Below are positions 24,952 to 34,173 of a DNA stretch of 64,000 bases, piece by piece. Source of the stretch: an uncultured Oscillospiraceae bacterium (GTDB lineage Bacteria; Bacillota; Clostridia; Oscillospirales; Ruminococcaceae); contig CAJUPO010000002.1 of NCBI GenBank assembly GCA_910588145.1, positions 53,624 through 117,623 of the forward strand. The letters are read 5' to 3'. How positions within the stretch are numbered: position 1 is the first letter of the stretch; each line of letters opens with the position of its first letter. Both the position numbers and the translations under genes were made by a program. The notes below the pieces were generated by a model. It made no database searches. It was given only the letters and a program-made list of their open reading frames with translations, and was not told the DNA's origin.

Positions 24952-25941
24952 ATGATAGAGGTAAAAAATCTTACAAAGTATTACGGCGACAAGCTTGCTG
25001 TAAACGATATAAGCTTTACCGTAAATGACGGGGAAATACTCGGATTTCTCGGTTCAAACGGCGCCGGAAAATCAACCACAATGAATATGATCACCGGATA
25101 TATTTCTTCGACTTCGGGAAGTATCCTTGTAAACGGAATCGATGTACTTGATGAGCCGATAAAGGCAAAAGCTCAAATAGGTTATCTTCCTGAATTGCCG
25201 CCCCTTTATCTGGATATGACGGTTAAGTCTTATCTTAATTTTATGTATGACCTTAAAAAATGCAAGCTTCCGAGAAAAACTCATCTTTCAAGTATCTGCG
25301 ATCTCTGCAAAATTACAGATGTGAAGAACAGAGTAATAAAACATCTTTCAAAGGGTTATAAACAGCGTGTGGGACTTGCACAGGCGCTTATCGGCAATCC
25401 CCCCGTGCTTATTCTGGATGAGCCTACTGTAGGTCTTGATCCGAATCAGATTATTGAAATAAAAAATCTTATAAAGAATCTGGGAAGAAACCATACGGTT
25501 ATTCTATCCTCCCATATATTGTCGGAAATTCAGGCGGTATGCGACAGAATCATTATTATTGATAAGGGCAGAGTTGCCGCAGATGATACCACGTTTAATC
25601 TATCAAAGAAAATATCTGACGACCACCGTCTTGTGGTGAGAATTGAAGGCAGCAAGGACGAGGTTATGTATGAACTCAGAAAAATTGACGGTATTAAGTA
25701 TGTCCGAGCTGAGATTGAGCGTGAACCGGGCGTCTTTGAATATGAAATGGAAGCTATGGACGGAACCGATCTGCGCCGTGAAGTTAATGCAGTAACTCAG
25801 AAAAACGGCTGGGTGATACTGCTTATGCAGTCCAAGGAGCTTACTCTTGAGGATATATTCTTTAAGATAACTATGGGAGAGGTTTTCTCTGAAAAGCTTT
25901 CAAAACCGTCAGAAAAGAAAAATAATGGAGGAAATGAATAA
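24952..25941 (+). CDS. ABC transporter ATP-binding protein (GldA/CcmA type)
   Basis: This is the ATPase of an ABC-2 exporter. Walker A GSNGAGKSTTMNM, signature LSKGYKQRVGLAQAL and Walker B LILDEPTVGLDP are intact. Residues after about 220 form an extra C-terminal domain, giving 329 aa in total, longer than minimal ABC ATPases. AGGAGG lies before the ATG. The stop shares one base with the next gene, a permease, showing coupled translation. It begins a four-gene set with a GldG-like protein and a DUF4340 protein. The substrate is unknown. Confidence 0.92.
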   Translation: MIEVKNLTKYYGDKLAVNDISFTVNDGEILGFLGSNGAGKSTTMNMITGYISSTSGSILVNGIDVLDEPIKAKAQIGYLPELPPLYLDMTVKSYLNFMYDLKKCKLPRKTHLSSICDLCKITDVKNRVIKHLSKGYKQRVGLAQALIGNPPVLILDEPTVGLDPNQIIEIKNLIKNLGRNHTVILSSHILSEIQAVCDRIIIIDKGRVAADDTTFNLSKKISDDHRLVVRIEGSKDEVMYELRKIDGIKYVRAEIEREPGVFEYEMEAMDGTDLRREVNAVTQKNGWVILLMQSKELTLEDIFFKITMGEVFSEKLSKPSEKKNNGGNE

Positions 25942-26645
25942 TGGGCGCAATATTCAGACGTGAGATCAGTTCATTTTTTACATCAAGTATCGCTTATGTT
26001 TTTCTTGCTGTATTCTATGCATTATCAGGTTATTTCTTCTATGGAACTACTATTTACAACGGAATTACAGATATGTCGGGTATGTTCTCCAATATGTTCA
26101 TGGTAATAGTAATTCTTATTCCTATACTTACGATGAAATCATTCAGCGAGGAGAAAAAGCAGAAAACTGAACAGGGACTTCTTACTGCTCCGGTAAGTCT
26201 GGGCGGAATCGTTCTGGGCAAGTATTTTGCAACAGTTGTAATGTACATAATGGGAATCAGTATCGTGTTTGTCTATGGACTTATTTTAAGCTGCTTCGGT
26301 GAAGTCCAGTGGAACTCTGTATTAGCAAATTATGCAGCTCTTCTTCTTCTTGGCAGTGCGTTTATTGCCGCGGGAATCTTAGTGTCTTCACTGACGGAAA
26401 ACCAGGTTGTGTCCGCAGTGGGATCGTTCATAGTAATTATGCTTCTTTATCTGATAGATGCGGCGGCTTCCTTTATAAATATTGATTTTATATCCAATAT
26501 ATTAAGGTCTCTGTCTTTCTACACAAGGTATTATGAATTTACCTGCGGATTATTTAATCTTTCCAGTGTAATATTTTATATAAGTGCCGCAGTTATTTTC
26601 AACTTCCTGACTATCAGGATTTTTGAAAAAAGACGCTGGAGCTAA
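25941..26645 (+). CDS. ABC-2 type permease (GldF-like)
   Basis: The 234-aa integral membrane protein has about six hydrophobic segments, beginning with FREISSFFTSSIAYVFLAVF-like N-terminal residues and ending in a short basic tail (FEKRRWS). The cytoplasmic motif TMKSFSEEKKQKTEQGLLTAPV after the second segment is characteristic of the GldF/NosY-type ABC-2 group. It pairs with the ATPase upstream and the GldG-like protein 12 bases downstream. In gliding Bacteroidetes GldA-F-G form one complex; here gliding is not implied. Confidence 0.88.
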   Translation: MGAIFRREISSFFTSSIAYVFLAVFYALSGYFFYGTTIYNGITDMSGMFSNMFMVIVILIPILTMKSFSEEKKQKTEQGLLTAPVSLGGIVLGKYFATVVMYIMGISIVFVYGLILSCFGEVQWNSVLANYAALLLLGSAFIAAGILVSSLTENQVVSAVGSFIVIMLLYLIDAAASFINIDFISNILRSLSFYTRYYEFTCGLFNLSSVIFYISAAVIFNFLTIRIFEKRRWS

Positions 26646-26657
26646 GGAGGGATAAGT

Positions 26658-28307
26658 ATGAGCAGAGAAACAGAAGGCGCAGTGAAGAATAATAAGTTTT
26701 CACTGTATAAAAAGAAGCTTAAGTACGGCAGTATTGCTACTGTCATTACTGTAGTATTTATAGTTTTTGTAATAGTTATAAATCTTATTGCAGGAATCCT
26801 GACCGACAGAAAGAATCTCAAGCTTGACCTTACAAAGGAAAAGTATTATGAAGTTTCCGATAAAACAACAGATTATCTTAAAACAATAGATCAGGATGTT
26901 GAAATTGCTTTAATGGGCAAAAAGGCTGACTATGAAACAAGTACGGCTTATGCAAAAATGATAGTCGAGATTCTTGAAAGATATAAACAAAGCTCAGAGC
27001 ATATTTCTGTTGAATTTTATGATATAGCGTCAAATCCGGATGTTGTATCAAAATATTCTCAGAACTATAACGGTTCAATTCAAGAAGGAAATATTGTTGT
27101 TTCCTCCGGGGACAGAGTTAAAGTTATGTCTATAAATGATCTTTTCACATTTGAACAGTCAGCATACGGCAGCAGCAGTATTAAAGGTTTTAACGGAGAA
27201 CAGCTTCTAACTTCAGCAGTTATGAGCGTTACTGACGCTAATCCGAAAAAGGCTGCGTTTATAGCAGGCTATAACGGCAGCAGTATTTATAGTCCGTATG
27301 TTACTTATGCTATTTCATCGTTTTATTCAATGATGGAGAAAAACGGCTATGAAATAAATATGATTGATATATTTTCAGATGAGCTTAATCCGGAGGATTA
27401 TGATATTGTAGTGCTTCCTGCACCCGTATCTGACATATCAGAGGATTGCATAAAGAAGCTTGAAGATTTTCTTTATAACGGCGGAAGTCTTGATAAGGAT
27501 ATGATTTATATTGCCGATGTTTATCAGTATCGTACCCCGAATATAGATGAATTTCTTGAAGTATGGGGAATTGAAATCGGCGATGGTTGGGTTTATGAAA
27601 CAGATGAGAGTCTTACTCAAAACGCCCAGATTGTAGTCGGAAGTAAAACTCTTCAAATGCCGTCTGCAATTGCTTCTATTGCAGATGAAAAGTACAGCGA
27701 AAGTCTTTCAAATACTAAACTGCCGATTGTCGCACCTCGGGCAAGGTCTATAAATCTTCTCTTTGACGCTAATGTAGACCGAACAACGTCTGCACTGCTA
27801 AAAACTTCTGATTCCACTTGCCTTTATCCGATCACAATGATGGACGCACCTGAAAAAGATGAAAACCTTATTGAATTTGGAACAGATGCAAATCAGGAAA
27901 CTACAGAAGCAGAAACCGAAGCTTCAACAGAAGCTCCGACAGAATTTGATCCTGATTCAGCCGAAAAAGGTTCTCATGTAGTTATGGCGCTTGCCTCTAA
28001 AACAAGCATGGATGAAAACAATCAGCAGCATGTCAATAATGTTCTTGTAATCGGCGGAAGTGCAATTACTGATAGTATGATTGTTTCATCTGACTTGTAT
28101 AATAATGCTGAGTTTGTTATTAATTCTGTAAATCAGATGTGCGGTAAGGAAAATGGAATTATAATTGCTGAAAAGAATGTTTCTGTTGATTATATGGACA
28201 TAAAAGCTTCTCAGGCACGTGTGATAAACAGAGTTATAATGTTTGTTATACCTCTTAGTGTCTGCGTTGCCGGAGTAATCGTATTTATTAGGAGAAAGAA
28301 TCGATGA
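26658..28307 (+). CDS. GldG-like ABC auxiliary membrane protein
   Basis: The 549-aa protein has one N-terminal membrane segment (about residues 23-47), a large extracytoplasmic ABC_transp_aux-type domain and a C-terminal membrane segment (about 523-544, before FIRRKNR). DLTKEKYYEVSDKT near residue 55 is typical of the GldG group. A Thr/Glu/Ala/Pro linker lies around residues 412-432. The next gene overlaps it by four bases (ATGA). It probably works with the ABC transporter on a cell-envelope task; the real function is unknown. Confidence 0.85.
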   Translation: MSRETEGAVKNNKFSLYKKKLKYGSIATVITVVFIVFVIVINLIAGILTDRKNLKLDLTKEKYYEVSDKTTDYLKTIDQDVEIALMGKKADYETSTAYAKMIVEILERYKQSSEHISVEFYDIASNPDVVSKYSQNYNGSIQEGNIVVSSGDRVKVMSINDLFTFEQSAYGSSSIKGFNGEQLLTSAVMSVTDANPKKAAFIAGYNGSSIYSPYVTYAISSFYSMMEKNGYEINMIDIFSDELNPEDYDIVVLPAPVSDISEDCIKKLEDFLYNGGSLDKDMIYIADVYQYRTPNIDEFLEVWGIEIGDGWVYETDESLTQNAQIVVGSKTLQMPSAIASIADEKYSESLSNTKLPIVAPRARSINLLFDANVDRTTSALLKTSDSTCLYPITMMDAPEKDENLIEFGTDANQETTEAETEASTEAPTEFDPDSAEKGSHVVMALASKTSMDENNQQHVNNVLVIGGSAITDSMIVSSDLYNNAEFVINSVNQMCGKENGIIIAEKNVSVDYMDIKASQARVINRVIMFVIPLSVCVAGVIVFIRRKNR

Positions 28308-29767
28308 AAAAGAATGTTAAAGCGCTTCTTGCCTGTTTTGCGGCTCTTGCCGTAGCAGGAGGCGGTTATGCTGCTTTGAAGCTTACTGAAGAGGATTCCT
28401 CTTCAGGCGGAGCTTCCTCCTCAGCTTCGGATAAATTGACATCAGAAATTCATGTGCCGCTTACTGCCTTTGAGGCGGCTGACGTAACACTTATTTCCAT
28501 TGAAAATGAAAACGGAAGCTATGAGGCTGTGCCTGTAGGAAGTCCTGCTGAGGACGGTACTGTCGAAATGACTATCAAGGGCTTTGAAAAGCTTGACGTA
28601 AATAAAAATCTTACTTCATCAATTTTAAACAGTGCAAAAGCTCTCTCGTCAGAAACAACTGTTGAGGAGAATGCATCCGATCTTGATAAGTACGGCTTGA
28701 AAGAGCCTCGTGCAAGCTTTACCGTATCATCGGCAAGTGACAGCAAAACTGTATTAATCGGCAATGATTCGCCGGTCAGCGGTGAAACATACTGCATGGC
28801 AGAGGGTGACAGTACAGTTTATACTGCGGCGACTGCAAACCTGAGTGTTTTTCTGAATGATGATACAGATTATATTTCCAATGTTATTTTGGAAAATCCC
28901 GCAGATGACCAGAAACCGATTATGAATAAACTGACAATAGCAAGAAATGACCTTGATTATGATATTGTCATTGAATACGATAAGTCAACTGACGACGGAA
29001 CAACCAGCGGTACTATGGCTACCCACTTTATGACGGCGCCTATATTTGCATATCTTGACCCTGAAAAATCACAGGACGAGGTTGCAGGCTTGTTCGGACT
29101 TACAGCAAGCTCTGTAATTGCCGCATATCCTGATGAAGCGGAAATTAAGGGCTCAGGACTTGACAAGCCGTTTTGTACAGTAAAAATGGATTGCGGTGAT
29201 AACAGCAGTTATGAACTCAAGCTTGGCAATAAGCTTGATACAGAAAACGGAGTTTATTATGCGGCTATGTTTACCGATAAGGATATAATATACGCAATAG
29301 ACGCTGAGAGTATTTGCTGGGACGATGTTGTGCCCGATGATATTATTTCAAGAATGGTATTCGGTACATATGTATGGGATATAGGCAAGCTTGAAATTGA
29401 AGCTGAAGGCAAGACAGTTAAATTTGCCGGAAAGGGCAGTTCCAAAGACGATTATGAGGTGACTAAGGACGGTCAAAAGTGTGATCGTGAAAGATTCCAG
29501 AGTTTTTATTCGTTCCTGCTGAAAACGTCAGCGGAGGAATTTTCAATTGATGAAGTTCCACAGGGAGAACCGCAGGCAGCAGTATATCTGGAAACTCAAA
29601 ACGGCGAAACAAAACAAACAGTGGAATTTTATAAGGCAGACGGTAAAAAGTCCCTTATATGTGTAAACGGAACGCCGTCATTTAAGTGTAGGACAGCATT
29701 TGTTGATTTGCTTATAGAGAATTTATCAAAGTTTGACAGCGGTGAAAAATTTGTTGTCAACTGGTAA
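28304..29767 (+). CDS. DUF4340 domain protein, membrane-anchored
   Basis: The 487-aa protein has an N-terminal signal or anchor (about residues 4-26), a serine-rich spacer, then repeated DUF4340-type segments, with LDKYGLKEPRASFTV and the later SGLDKPFCTVKMD each starting a similar module. DUF4340 proteins are often found with GldG-like ABC auxiliary genes, and the same arrangement occurs here. It should act outside the membrane. The start overlaps the previous stop. No enzyme motif was recognised. Confidence 0.82.
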   Translation: MKKNVKALLACFAALAVAGGGYAALKLTEEDSSSGGASSSASDKLTSEIHVPLTAFEAADVTLISIENENGSYEAVPVGSPAEDGTVEMTIKGFEKLDVNKNLTSSILNSAKALSSETTVEENASDLDKYGLKEPRASFTVSSASDSKTVLIGNDSPVSGETYCMAEGDSTVYTAATANLSVFLNDDTDYISNVILENPADDQKPIMNKLTIARNDLDYDIVIEYDKSTDDGTTSGTMATHFMTAPIFAYLDPEKSQDEVAGLFGLTASSVIAAYPDEAEIKGSGLDKPFCTVKMDCGDNSSYELKLGNKLDTENGVYYAAMFTDKDIIYAIDAESICWDDVVPDDIISRMVFGTYVWDIGKLEIEAEGKTVKFAGKGSSKDDYEVTKDGQKCDRERFQSFYSFLLKTSAEEFSIDEVPQGEPQAAVYLETQNGETKQTVEFYKADGKKSLICVNGTPSFKCRTAFVDLLIENLSKFDSGEKFVVNW

Positions 29768-29848
29768 TCAGAGCAGATTTCGACTATAAATTTAAAAGAA
29801 TTATGATATAATGAAAATTATTGACAACTGAGAAAGGGAGGATAAAGA

Positions 29849-30130
29849 ATGAGTAACAGATTTTTTACATACAAGGGATTTCCTCTTGTAAGACACGAAG
29901 ATGTAATTTATTACGGCAATATGGCAGATGACTATGTTGTAATGCTTCAGATTCTTGATAAGACGAGAATAAATAATCTTGATGTAGCGAGTAAGATCAA
30001 AATTTATCAAATGTCCACGGACTTTACGCTGAAGCCAAATGAAGCAATTAAGAAAACAAGCGAAAAGGAAAGTCTATATGAGGCCCTTGACCTTGCAAAT
30101 GCATGGCTGAAAATGACAGTTAAAAGCTGA
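29849..30130 (+). CDS. Small protein of unknown function (93 aa)
   Basis: The protein is soluble, with mixed charge and no signal or membrane segment. It starts MSNRFFTYKGFPLVRHED and contains YYGNMADDYVVMLQIL, which reads like a compact alpha/beta domain, then a helical C-terminal half (ESLYEALDLANAWLKMTV). It has its own extended -10 promoter (TGATATAAT, 29804-29812), a strong GGGAGG ribosome site and its own terminator, so it is a real, independently expressed gene. It was not recognised as a member of a characterised family. Confidence 0.8.
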   Translation: MSNRFFTYKGFPLVRHEDVIYYGNMADDYVVMLQILDKTRINNLDVASKIKIYQMSTDFTLKPNEAIKKTSEKESLYEALDLANAWLKMTVKS

Positions 30131-30132
30131 AA

Positions 30133-30165
30133 AAACGACCCTGTGCCCGATGCACAGGGTCGTTT
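30133..30165. terminator. Bidirectional terminator between 93-aa gene and lysC
   Basis: A perfect 14-bp stem AAACGACCCTGTGC/GCACAGGGTCGTTT with a 5-base loop. It lies between convergent genes. Confidence 0.9.
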
Positions 30166-30182
30166 CATATTATCATAAGAGT

Positions 30183-31514
30183 TTATTCTTCAACAGAATT
30201 TACAAACATATCATAAATTCTTCGAATTGCTTCATCAAAATCGGATTCACCTATTCCGATAATTACATTCAGCTCGCTTGAGCCTTGATCAATCATCTTT
30301 ACGTTTATTCTTGCATGAGCCATAGATGCAAACATTCTTGCAGCAGTACCTCTTGTACGTCTCATTCCTCGTCCTACAACTGCAAGGAGAGCGATTCCGC
30401 TTTCAAGTTCAATGTGTTCAGGAGCAACAGCCTTCCTGATCTTTGCAATAACTTCGTCTTCTCTGCCTTCGATCTGGCTGTAAGGGAAGATAACTGAAAG
30501 AGTGTCTATACCGGACGGCATATGTTCAATTGAAATTCCGGACTCTTCAAGGACAGCAAGTACTCTGCGGCAGAAGCCAAGCTCGCTGTTCATCATAGCT
30601 TTTTCAATATTGATGGCAGCAAAGCCTTTTTTTCCGGCGATACCTGTTATTGTATACTTGTTGCTTTCGTCTTCAGGAACTTCAGAAACTATAAATGTTC
30701 CGGCGTCCTCTGGTTTATTTGTATTCTTAATATTTATCGGAATACCCGCTGTTCTTACAGGGAAAATAGCGTCCTCGTGCAGAACAGTTGCGCCCATATA
30801 GGATAGCTCACGAAGCTCCTTGTATGTTATAACGCTGATGGATTTCGGTGAATCAACAATTCTCGGATCAGCCACAAGGAAGCCGGAAACGTCCGTCCAG
30901 TTTTCATAAACGTCAGCCTTTACAGCGCTTGCGATTATAGAGCCTGTAACATCAGAACCGCCTCTTGAGAATGTTCTTACATTTCCCTTTTCGTCAGCTC
31001 CGTAGAAGCCTGGAATTACCGCATGGCTTACACCTTTAAGTCTTTTTCTGAGCTTAGGCTGAGTTTTTTCGTTGTTAAAGGTTCCGTCCTCGTCGAAAAC
31101 TATAACAGAGGCAGCGTCGATAAATTCGTATCCGAGAAGCGCCGCTATAATAATACCGTTTAAGTATTCGCCTCGGCTTGCGGCATATTCGCTGCCGGCT
31201 TTTTCCGTAATATTTTTTCTTATAGTTTCAAGTTCGCTGTCAAGTGAAAGATCAATTCCGAGGTCTTCGATAATATTGTTGTATCTATGTGCTATAGCGC
31301 TGAAGGTTTCATTAATATTTCTGTTTTCCTGAGCCAGGGCGTTGCACTTATAAAGCATATCAGTTATCTTTATGTCGTCTGAAAAGCGTTTGCCGGGCGC
31401 AGAAGGAACTACGTATCTGCGTCTTTCATCACTTCTGATGATGTCAGCGGCTTTTTTTATCTGATTAGCGTCGGCAAGACTGCTTCCGCCGAACTTTACA
31501 ACTTTTATATTCAT
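30183..31514 (-). CDS. lysC: Aspartate kinase
   Basis: The enzyme phosphorylates aspartate, the entry to lysine, threonine and methionine. KFGGSSLADANQI at the N-terminus and FSRGGSDVTGSIIASAV in the middle mark the kinase domain. The last ~130 residues hold paired ACT domains, so feedback inhibition by an end-product amino acid is expected. At 443 aa it is the longer single-polypeptide form. AAGGAGAG precedes the ATG at 31514. It is transcribed alone from the promoter at 31557-31585. No riboswitch was seen in its short leader. Confidence 0.95.
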   Translation of the reverse strand: MNIKVVKFGGSSLADANQIKKAADIIRSDERRRYVVPSAPGKRFSDDIKITDMLYKCNALAQENRNINETFSAIAHRYNNIIEDLGIDLSLDSELETIRKNITEKAGSEYAASRGEYLNGIIIAALLGYEFIDAASVIVFDEDGTFNNEKTQPKLRKRLKGVSHAVIPGFYGADEKGNVRTFSRGGSDVTGSIIASAVKADVYENWTDVSGFLVADPRIVDSPKSISVITYKELRELSYMGATVLHEDAIFPVRTAGIPINIKNTNKPEDAGTFIVSEVPEDESNKYTITGIAGKKGFAAINIEKAMMNSELGFCRRVLAVLEESGISIEHMPSGIDTLSVIFPYSQIEGREDEVIAKIRKAVAPEHIELESGIALLAVVGRGMRRTRGTAARMFASMAHARINVKMIDQGSSELNVIIGIGESDFDEAIRRIYDMFVNSVEE

Positions 31515-31556
31515 TTAAATAACTCTCCTTTTCCGTCGTAAATTACCACATATAAT

Positions 31557-31585
31557 AGTATATGGGATTTTTTTATAAAAATCAA
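31557..31585 (-). promoter_or_regulatory. Promoter of lysC
   Basis: On the minus strand, TTGATT (31585-31580), 17 bases, TATACT (31562-31557). Confidence 0.65.
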
Positions 31586-31695
31586 TGGGTATAAAATACA
31601 AAATAAAAAGGTTTGCAGCGTGTTCTTTTAGTGAATACGCTTGTGTGCAGCAGGAGGACAGCTTGTAAAAATTTATGAAAAAGCAAATATTCCTA

Positions 31696-31724
31696 TTGAC
31701 AAGTATAAAGAATTGAGGTATAAT
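31696..31724 (+). promoter_or_regulatory. Promoter of ylxM-ffh-rpsP operon
   Basis: Perfect TTGACA, 17 bases, perfect TATAAT (31719-31724). The predicted start near 31731 rules out the upstream ATG at 31723 for ylxM. Confidence 0.87.
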
Positions 31725-31764
31725 GTGTAAAGCTGATAACCTTTACAGGACTGGAGGCTGTACT

Positions 31765-32115
31765 GTGCCAAAAAATCTTGACTTTGCCCTCTTGCTTGAA
31801 ATATACGGCAGAATGCTGACTGATAAACAGCGTGACGTTATGGAGCTCTATTACTGGGACGATCTTTCCCTCGGTGAAATATCACAAAATGCGGGAATTA
31901 CCAGACAGGCAGTCAGGGACAGCATTAAGCGCAGTGAACAGCTGCTTGAGGATTTTGAAAATAAGCTCGGTCTTGCAGAAAAAATTATAAAATGCCGTGC
32001 AAATTGCAGTCTGATCAGCAGATATGCACAATTGATAAAACATGAAAAACAATATAATATAGAAAATATAGAAAAAATAAATGAACTTGCGTCCGAAACA
32101 GGGGATTTATTCTGA
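31765..32115 (+). CDS. ylxM: YlxM-family helix-turn-helix protein (SRP operon)
   Basis: The 116-aa protein, with a sigma-like helix-turn-helix, is usually encoded just before ffh and linked to the signal recognition particle. LTDKQRDVMELYYWDDLSLG and EISQNAGITRQAVRDSIKRS are typical. The start is GTG 31765, seven bases after GGAGG. An in-frame ATG at 31723 overlaps the promoter -10 and cannot be transcribed from it. It lies 22 bases before ffh. Confidence 0.92.
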   Translation: MPKNLDFALLLEIYGRMLTDKQRDVMELYYWDDLSLGEISQNAGITRQAVRDSIKRSEQLLEDFENKLGLAEKIIKCRANCSLISRYAQLIKHEKQYNIENIEKINELASETGDLF

Positions 32116-32137
32116 CAAGACTGAAAGGAGAGTGTCT

Positions 32138-33496
32138 ATGGCGTTTGAGGGACTTTCGGAAAAACTTAATAATGTATTCAAAAAACTCAAATCAAGAGGT
32201 AAGCTGACAGAATCCGATATAAAGGAAGCTATGCGTGAGGTAAGGCTTGCGCTCCTTGAAGCTGACGTAAGCTATAAGGTTGTAAAGGATTTTGTGGCAA
32301 AGGTTTCAGAAAAGGCTGTGGGCAATGAAGTTTTGGAAAGCTTAACGCCCGCTCAGCAGGTTATTAAAATCGTAAGAGACGAGCTTTGCGGGCTTATGGG
32401 AAATTCCAATTCCAGAATAAATATGCCTTCCAAGGGACCTTGCATAATTATGATGTGCGGACTTCAGGGTTCCGGTAAGACAACACATTCAGCAAAGCTT
32501 GCTAAATACTTCAAGAAGGAAGGTCACAGACCGCTTCTTGTGGCTTGTGATATATATCGTCCGGCTGCTATTAATCAGCTTAAGGTGGTCGGTGAAAAGG
32601 CAGATGTAAAGGTCTTTGAAATGGGACAGATAAATCCCGTAGTAATTGCCAAACAGGCTGTTTCCCACGCTAAAGATTACGGTAATGATATTATAATCCT
32701 TGATACTGCGGGACGTCTTCATATAGATACCGAGCTTATGGATGAGCTTAAGAACATTAAAGAGGCAGTTGGTCCGAGTGAAATAATGCTGGTTGTTGAC
32801 GCAATGACCGGTCAGGATGCTGTTAATGTTGCCAAGGCTTTTGACGACGCTCTGGGAATCGACAGCGTTTTGATGTCAAAGCTCGACTCAGATACACGAG
32901 GAGGAGCAGCGCTCTCTGTACTTTCAGTTACCGGCAAGCCAATAAAGTTTGTTGGAACCGGAGAAAAGCTTGATGAATTCGAGCAGTTTCATCCGGAAAG
33001 AATGGCATCAAGAATCCTCGGTATGGGCGATGTTATGACGCTTATTGAAAAGGCTGAAGATGTAATAAATAAAAAAGAAGCTGAAGAACTTGCAAGAAAG
33101 CTTCAGGAAAATAAGTTTGATATGAACGATCTTCTTGAACAAATGCGGCAGATTCAGAAAATGGGTTCACTTAAATCCATTATTTCCATGATACCGGGAG
33201 TCGGCGATAAATTAAAGGATATAGATGTAGACGACAAGCAGTTTGTAAGGCTTGAAGCTATGATAACTTCAATGACAAAAGCAGAACGTGCAAAGCCGTC
33301 GATTATTAATCCTCAGAGAAAGCGCCGAATAGCTGCCGGAAGCGGAACTAAGGTTGAAGATATAAACCGGCTGCTCAAGCAGTTTGAACAAATGCAGAAA
33401 ATGATGAAGCAGCTTGGCGGCGGCAAGGGTATGAAAAACCGAAAAATGATGAAACGCTTAGCCGGTATGAATCTTGATAAGATGCCTCCTATGTAG
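32138..33496 (+). CDS. ffh: Signal recognition particle GTPase Ffh (SRP54)
   Basis: Ffh binds signal sequences of nascent membrane proteins and SRP RNA. The N and G domains have GLQGSGKTTHSAKLA, DTAGRLHIDTELM and SKLDSDTRGG, and the methionine-rich M domain covers about the last 150 residues. ATG 32138 follows AAAGGAG; the open frame upstream overlaps ylxM and is not coding in this frame. The product is 452 aa. Its RNA partner is encoded at 42 kb in this window. rpsP follows. Confidence 0.97.
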   Translation: MAFEGLSEKLNNVFKKLKSRGKLTESDIKEAMREVRLALLEADVSYKVVKDFVAKVSEKAVGNEVLESLTPAQQVIKIVRDELCGLMGNSNSRINMPSKGPCIIMMCGLQGSGKTTHSAKLAKYFKKEGHRPLLVACDIYRPAAINQLKVVGEKADVKVFEMGQINPVVIAKQAVSHAKDYGNDIIILDTAGRLHIDTELMDELKNIKEAVGPSEIMLVVDAMTGQDAVNVAKAFDDALGIDSVLMSKLDSDTRGGAALSVLSVTGKPIKFVGTGEKLDEFEQFHPERMASRILGMGDVMTLIEKAEDVINKKEAEELARKLQENKFDMNDLLEQMRQIQKMGSLKSIISMIPGVGDKLKDIDVDDKQFVRLEAMITSMTKAERAKPSIINPQRKRRIAAGSGTKVEDINRLLKQFEQMQKMMKQLGGGKGMKNRKMMKRLAGMNLDKMPPM

Positions 33497-33568
33497 GGTA
33501 TCTTAACATTAAATTTCAAGCTATCAATAATATTGATTAGATAGAATTGATTTTCGGAGGTGAAAGAA

Positions 33569-33811
33569 ATGGCAGTTAAAATAAGACTCAGAAGAATGGG
33601 CGCTAAGAAGGCTCCTTTTTATCGTATAGTTGTTGCTGACTCAAGATATCCAAGAGACGGCAGATTTATCGAGGAGATCGGCTACTATGATCCTACAAAG
33701 GAACCGTCAGTTGTAAACGTTGACGCTGAAAAGGCTAAGAAGTGGATTGCTGACGGAGCACAGCCAACAGATACTGTAAAGGTTATCCTTAAGAATAACG
33801 GCGTGCTTTAA
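33569..33811 (+). CDS. rpsP: 30S ribosomal protein S16
   Basis: This 80-aa small-subunit protein starts MAVKIRLRRMGAKKAPFYRI, the family signature. The ATG at 33569 is 8 bases after GGAGG; a GTG at 33560 is too close to that site. It follows ffh by 72 bases and precedes khpA, as in most Firmicutes. Confidence 0.97.
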   Translation: MAVKIRLRRMGAKKAPFYRIVVADSRYPRDGRFIEEIGYYDPTKEPSVVNVDAEKAKKWIADGAQPTDTVKVILKNNGVL

Positions 33812-33836
33812 TCCGTATAAACGGGGGTACTGACAG

Positions 33837-33861
33837 GGCAGGAGTGGCAAAGACTCTTGCC
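33837..33861 (+). other. Hairpin between rpsP and khpA
   Basis: The 9-bp stem GGCAGGAGT/ACTCTTGCC (one G-U pair) has a 7-base loop and no U-run. It is probably a processing or stability structure in the operon message. Confidence 0.45.
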
Positions 33862-33890
33862 GTGGGCAGCCTTATGGAGGAAACAGATTC

Positions 33891-34124
33891 ATGAAGGAAT
33901 TGTTATTTTCAATTGTTGAAGAACTTGTCGAGGACAAGTCTGCTATAAAAATCATTGAGGATGCACCAGACGCTGACGGCGTTATTGTATTTCATTTGAA
34001 TGTAGCCCCTGATGATATGGGCAGAGTTATAGGAAAACAGGGCAGGATCGCTAAGGCTATACGTACCATAATGCGTGCCGGCGCTGCCAGATGCAACATA
34101 AAGGTTGCAGTTGAAATAGACTGA
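33891..34124 (+). CDS. khpA: KH-domain RNA-binding protein KhpA
   Basis: This 77-aa single KH domain has the GxxG loop in MGRVIGKQGRIAKAIRTIM. KhpA-type proteins partner with KhpB and bind RNA in Gram-positive bacteria, affecting division and cell elongation in some. It lies in the usual position between rpsP and rimM. GGAGG stands 12 bases before the ATG. Confidence 0.94.
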   Translation: MKELLFSIVEELVEDKSAIKIIEDAPDADGVIVFHLNVAPDDMGRVIGKQGRIAKAIRTIMRAGAARCNIKVAVEID

Positions 34125-34173
34125 TTTCAGGCGGCAGGAGCCGCCTTTTGTTATATAAAGGGAGTAAAGCCTT

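Noticed and set aside
31723..31764. ylxM starting at ATG 31723
   Set aside because: It overlaps the -10 box of the operon promoter; GTG 31765 has a perfect ribosome site.
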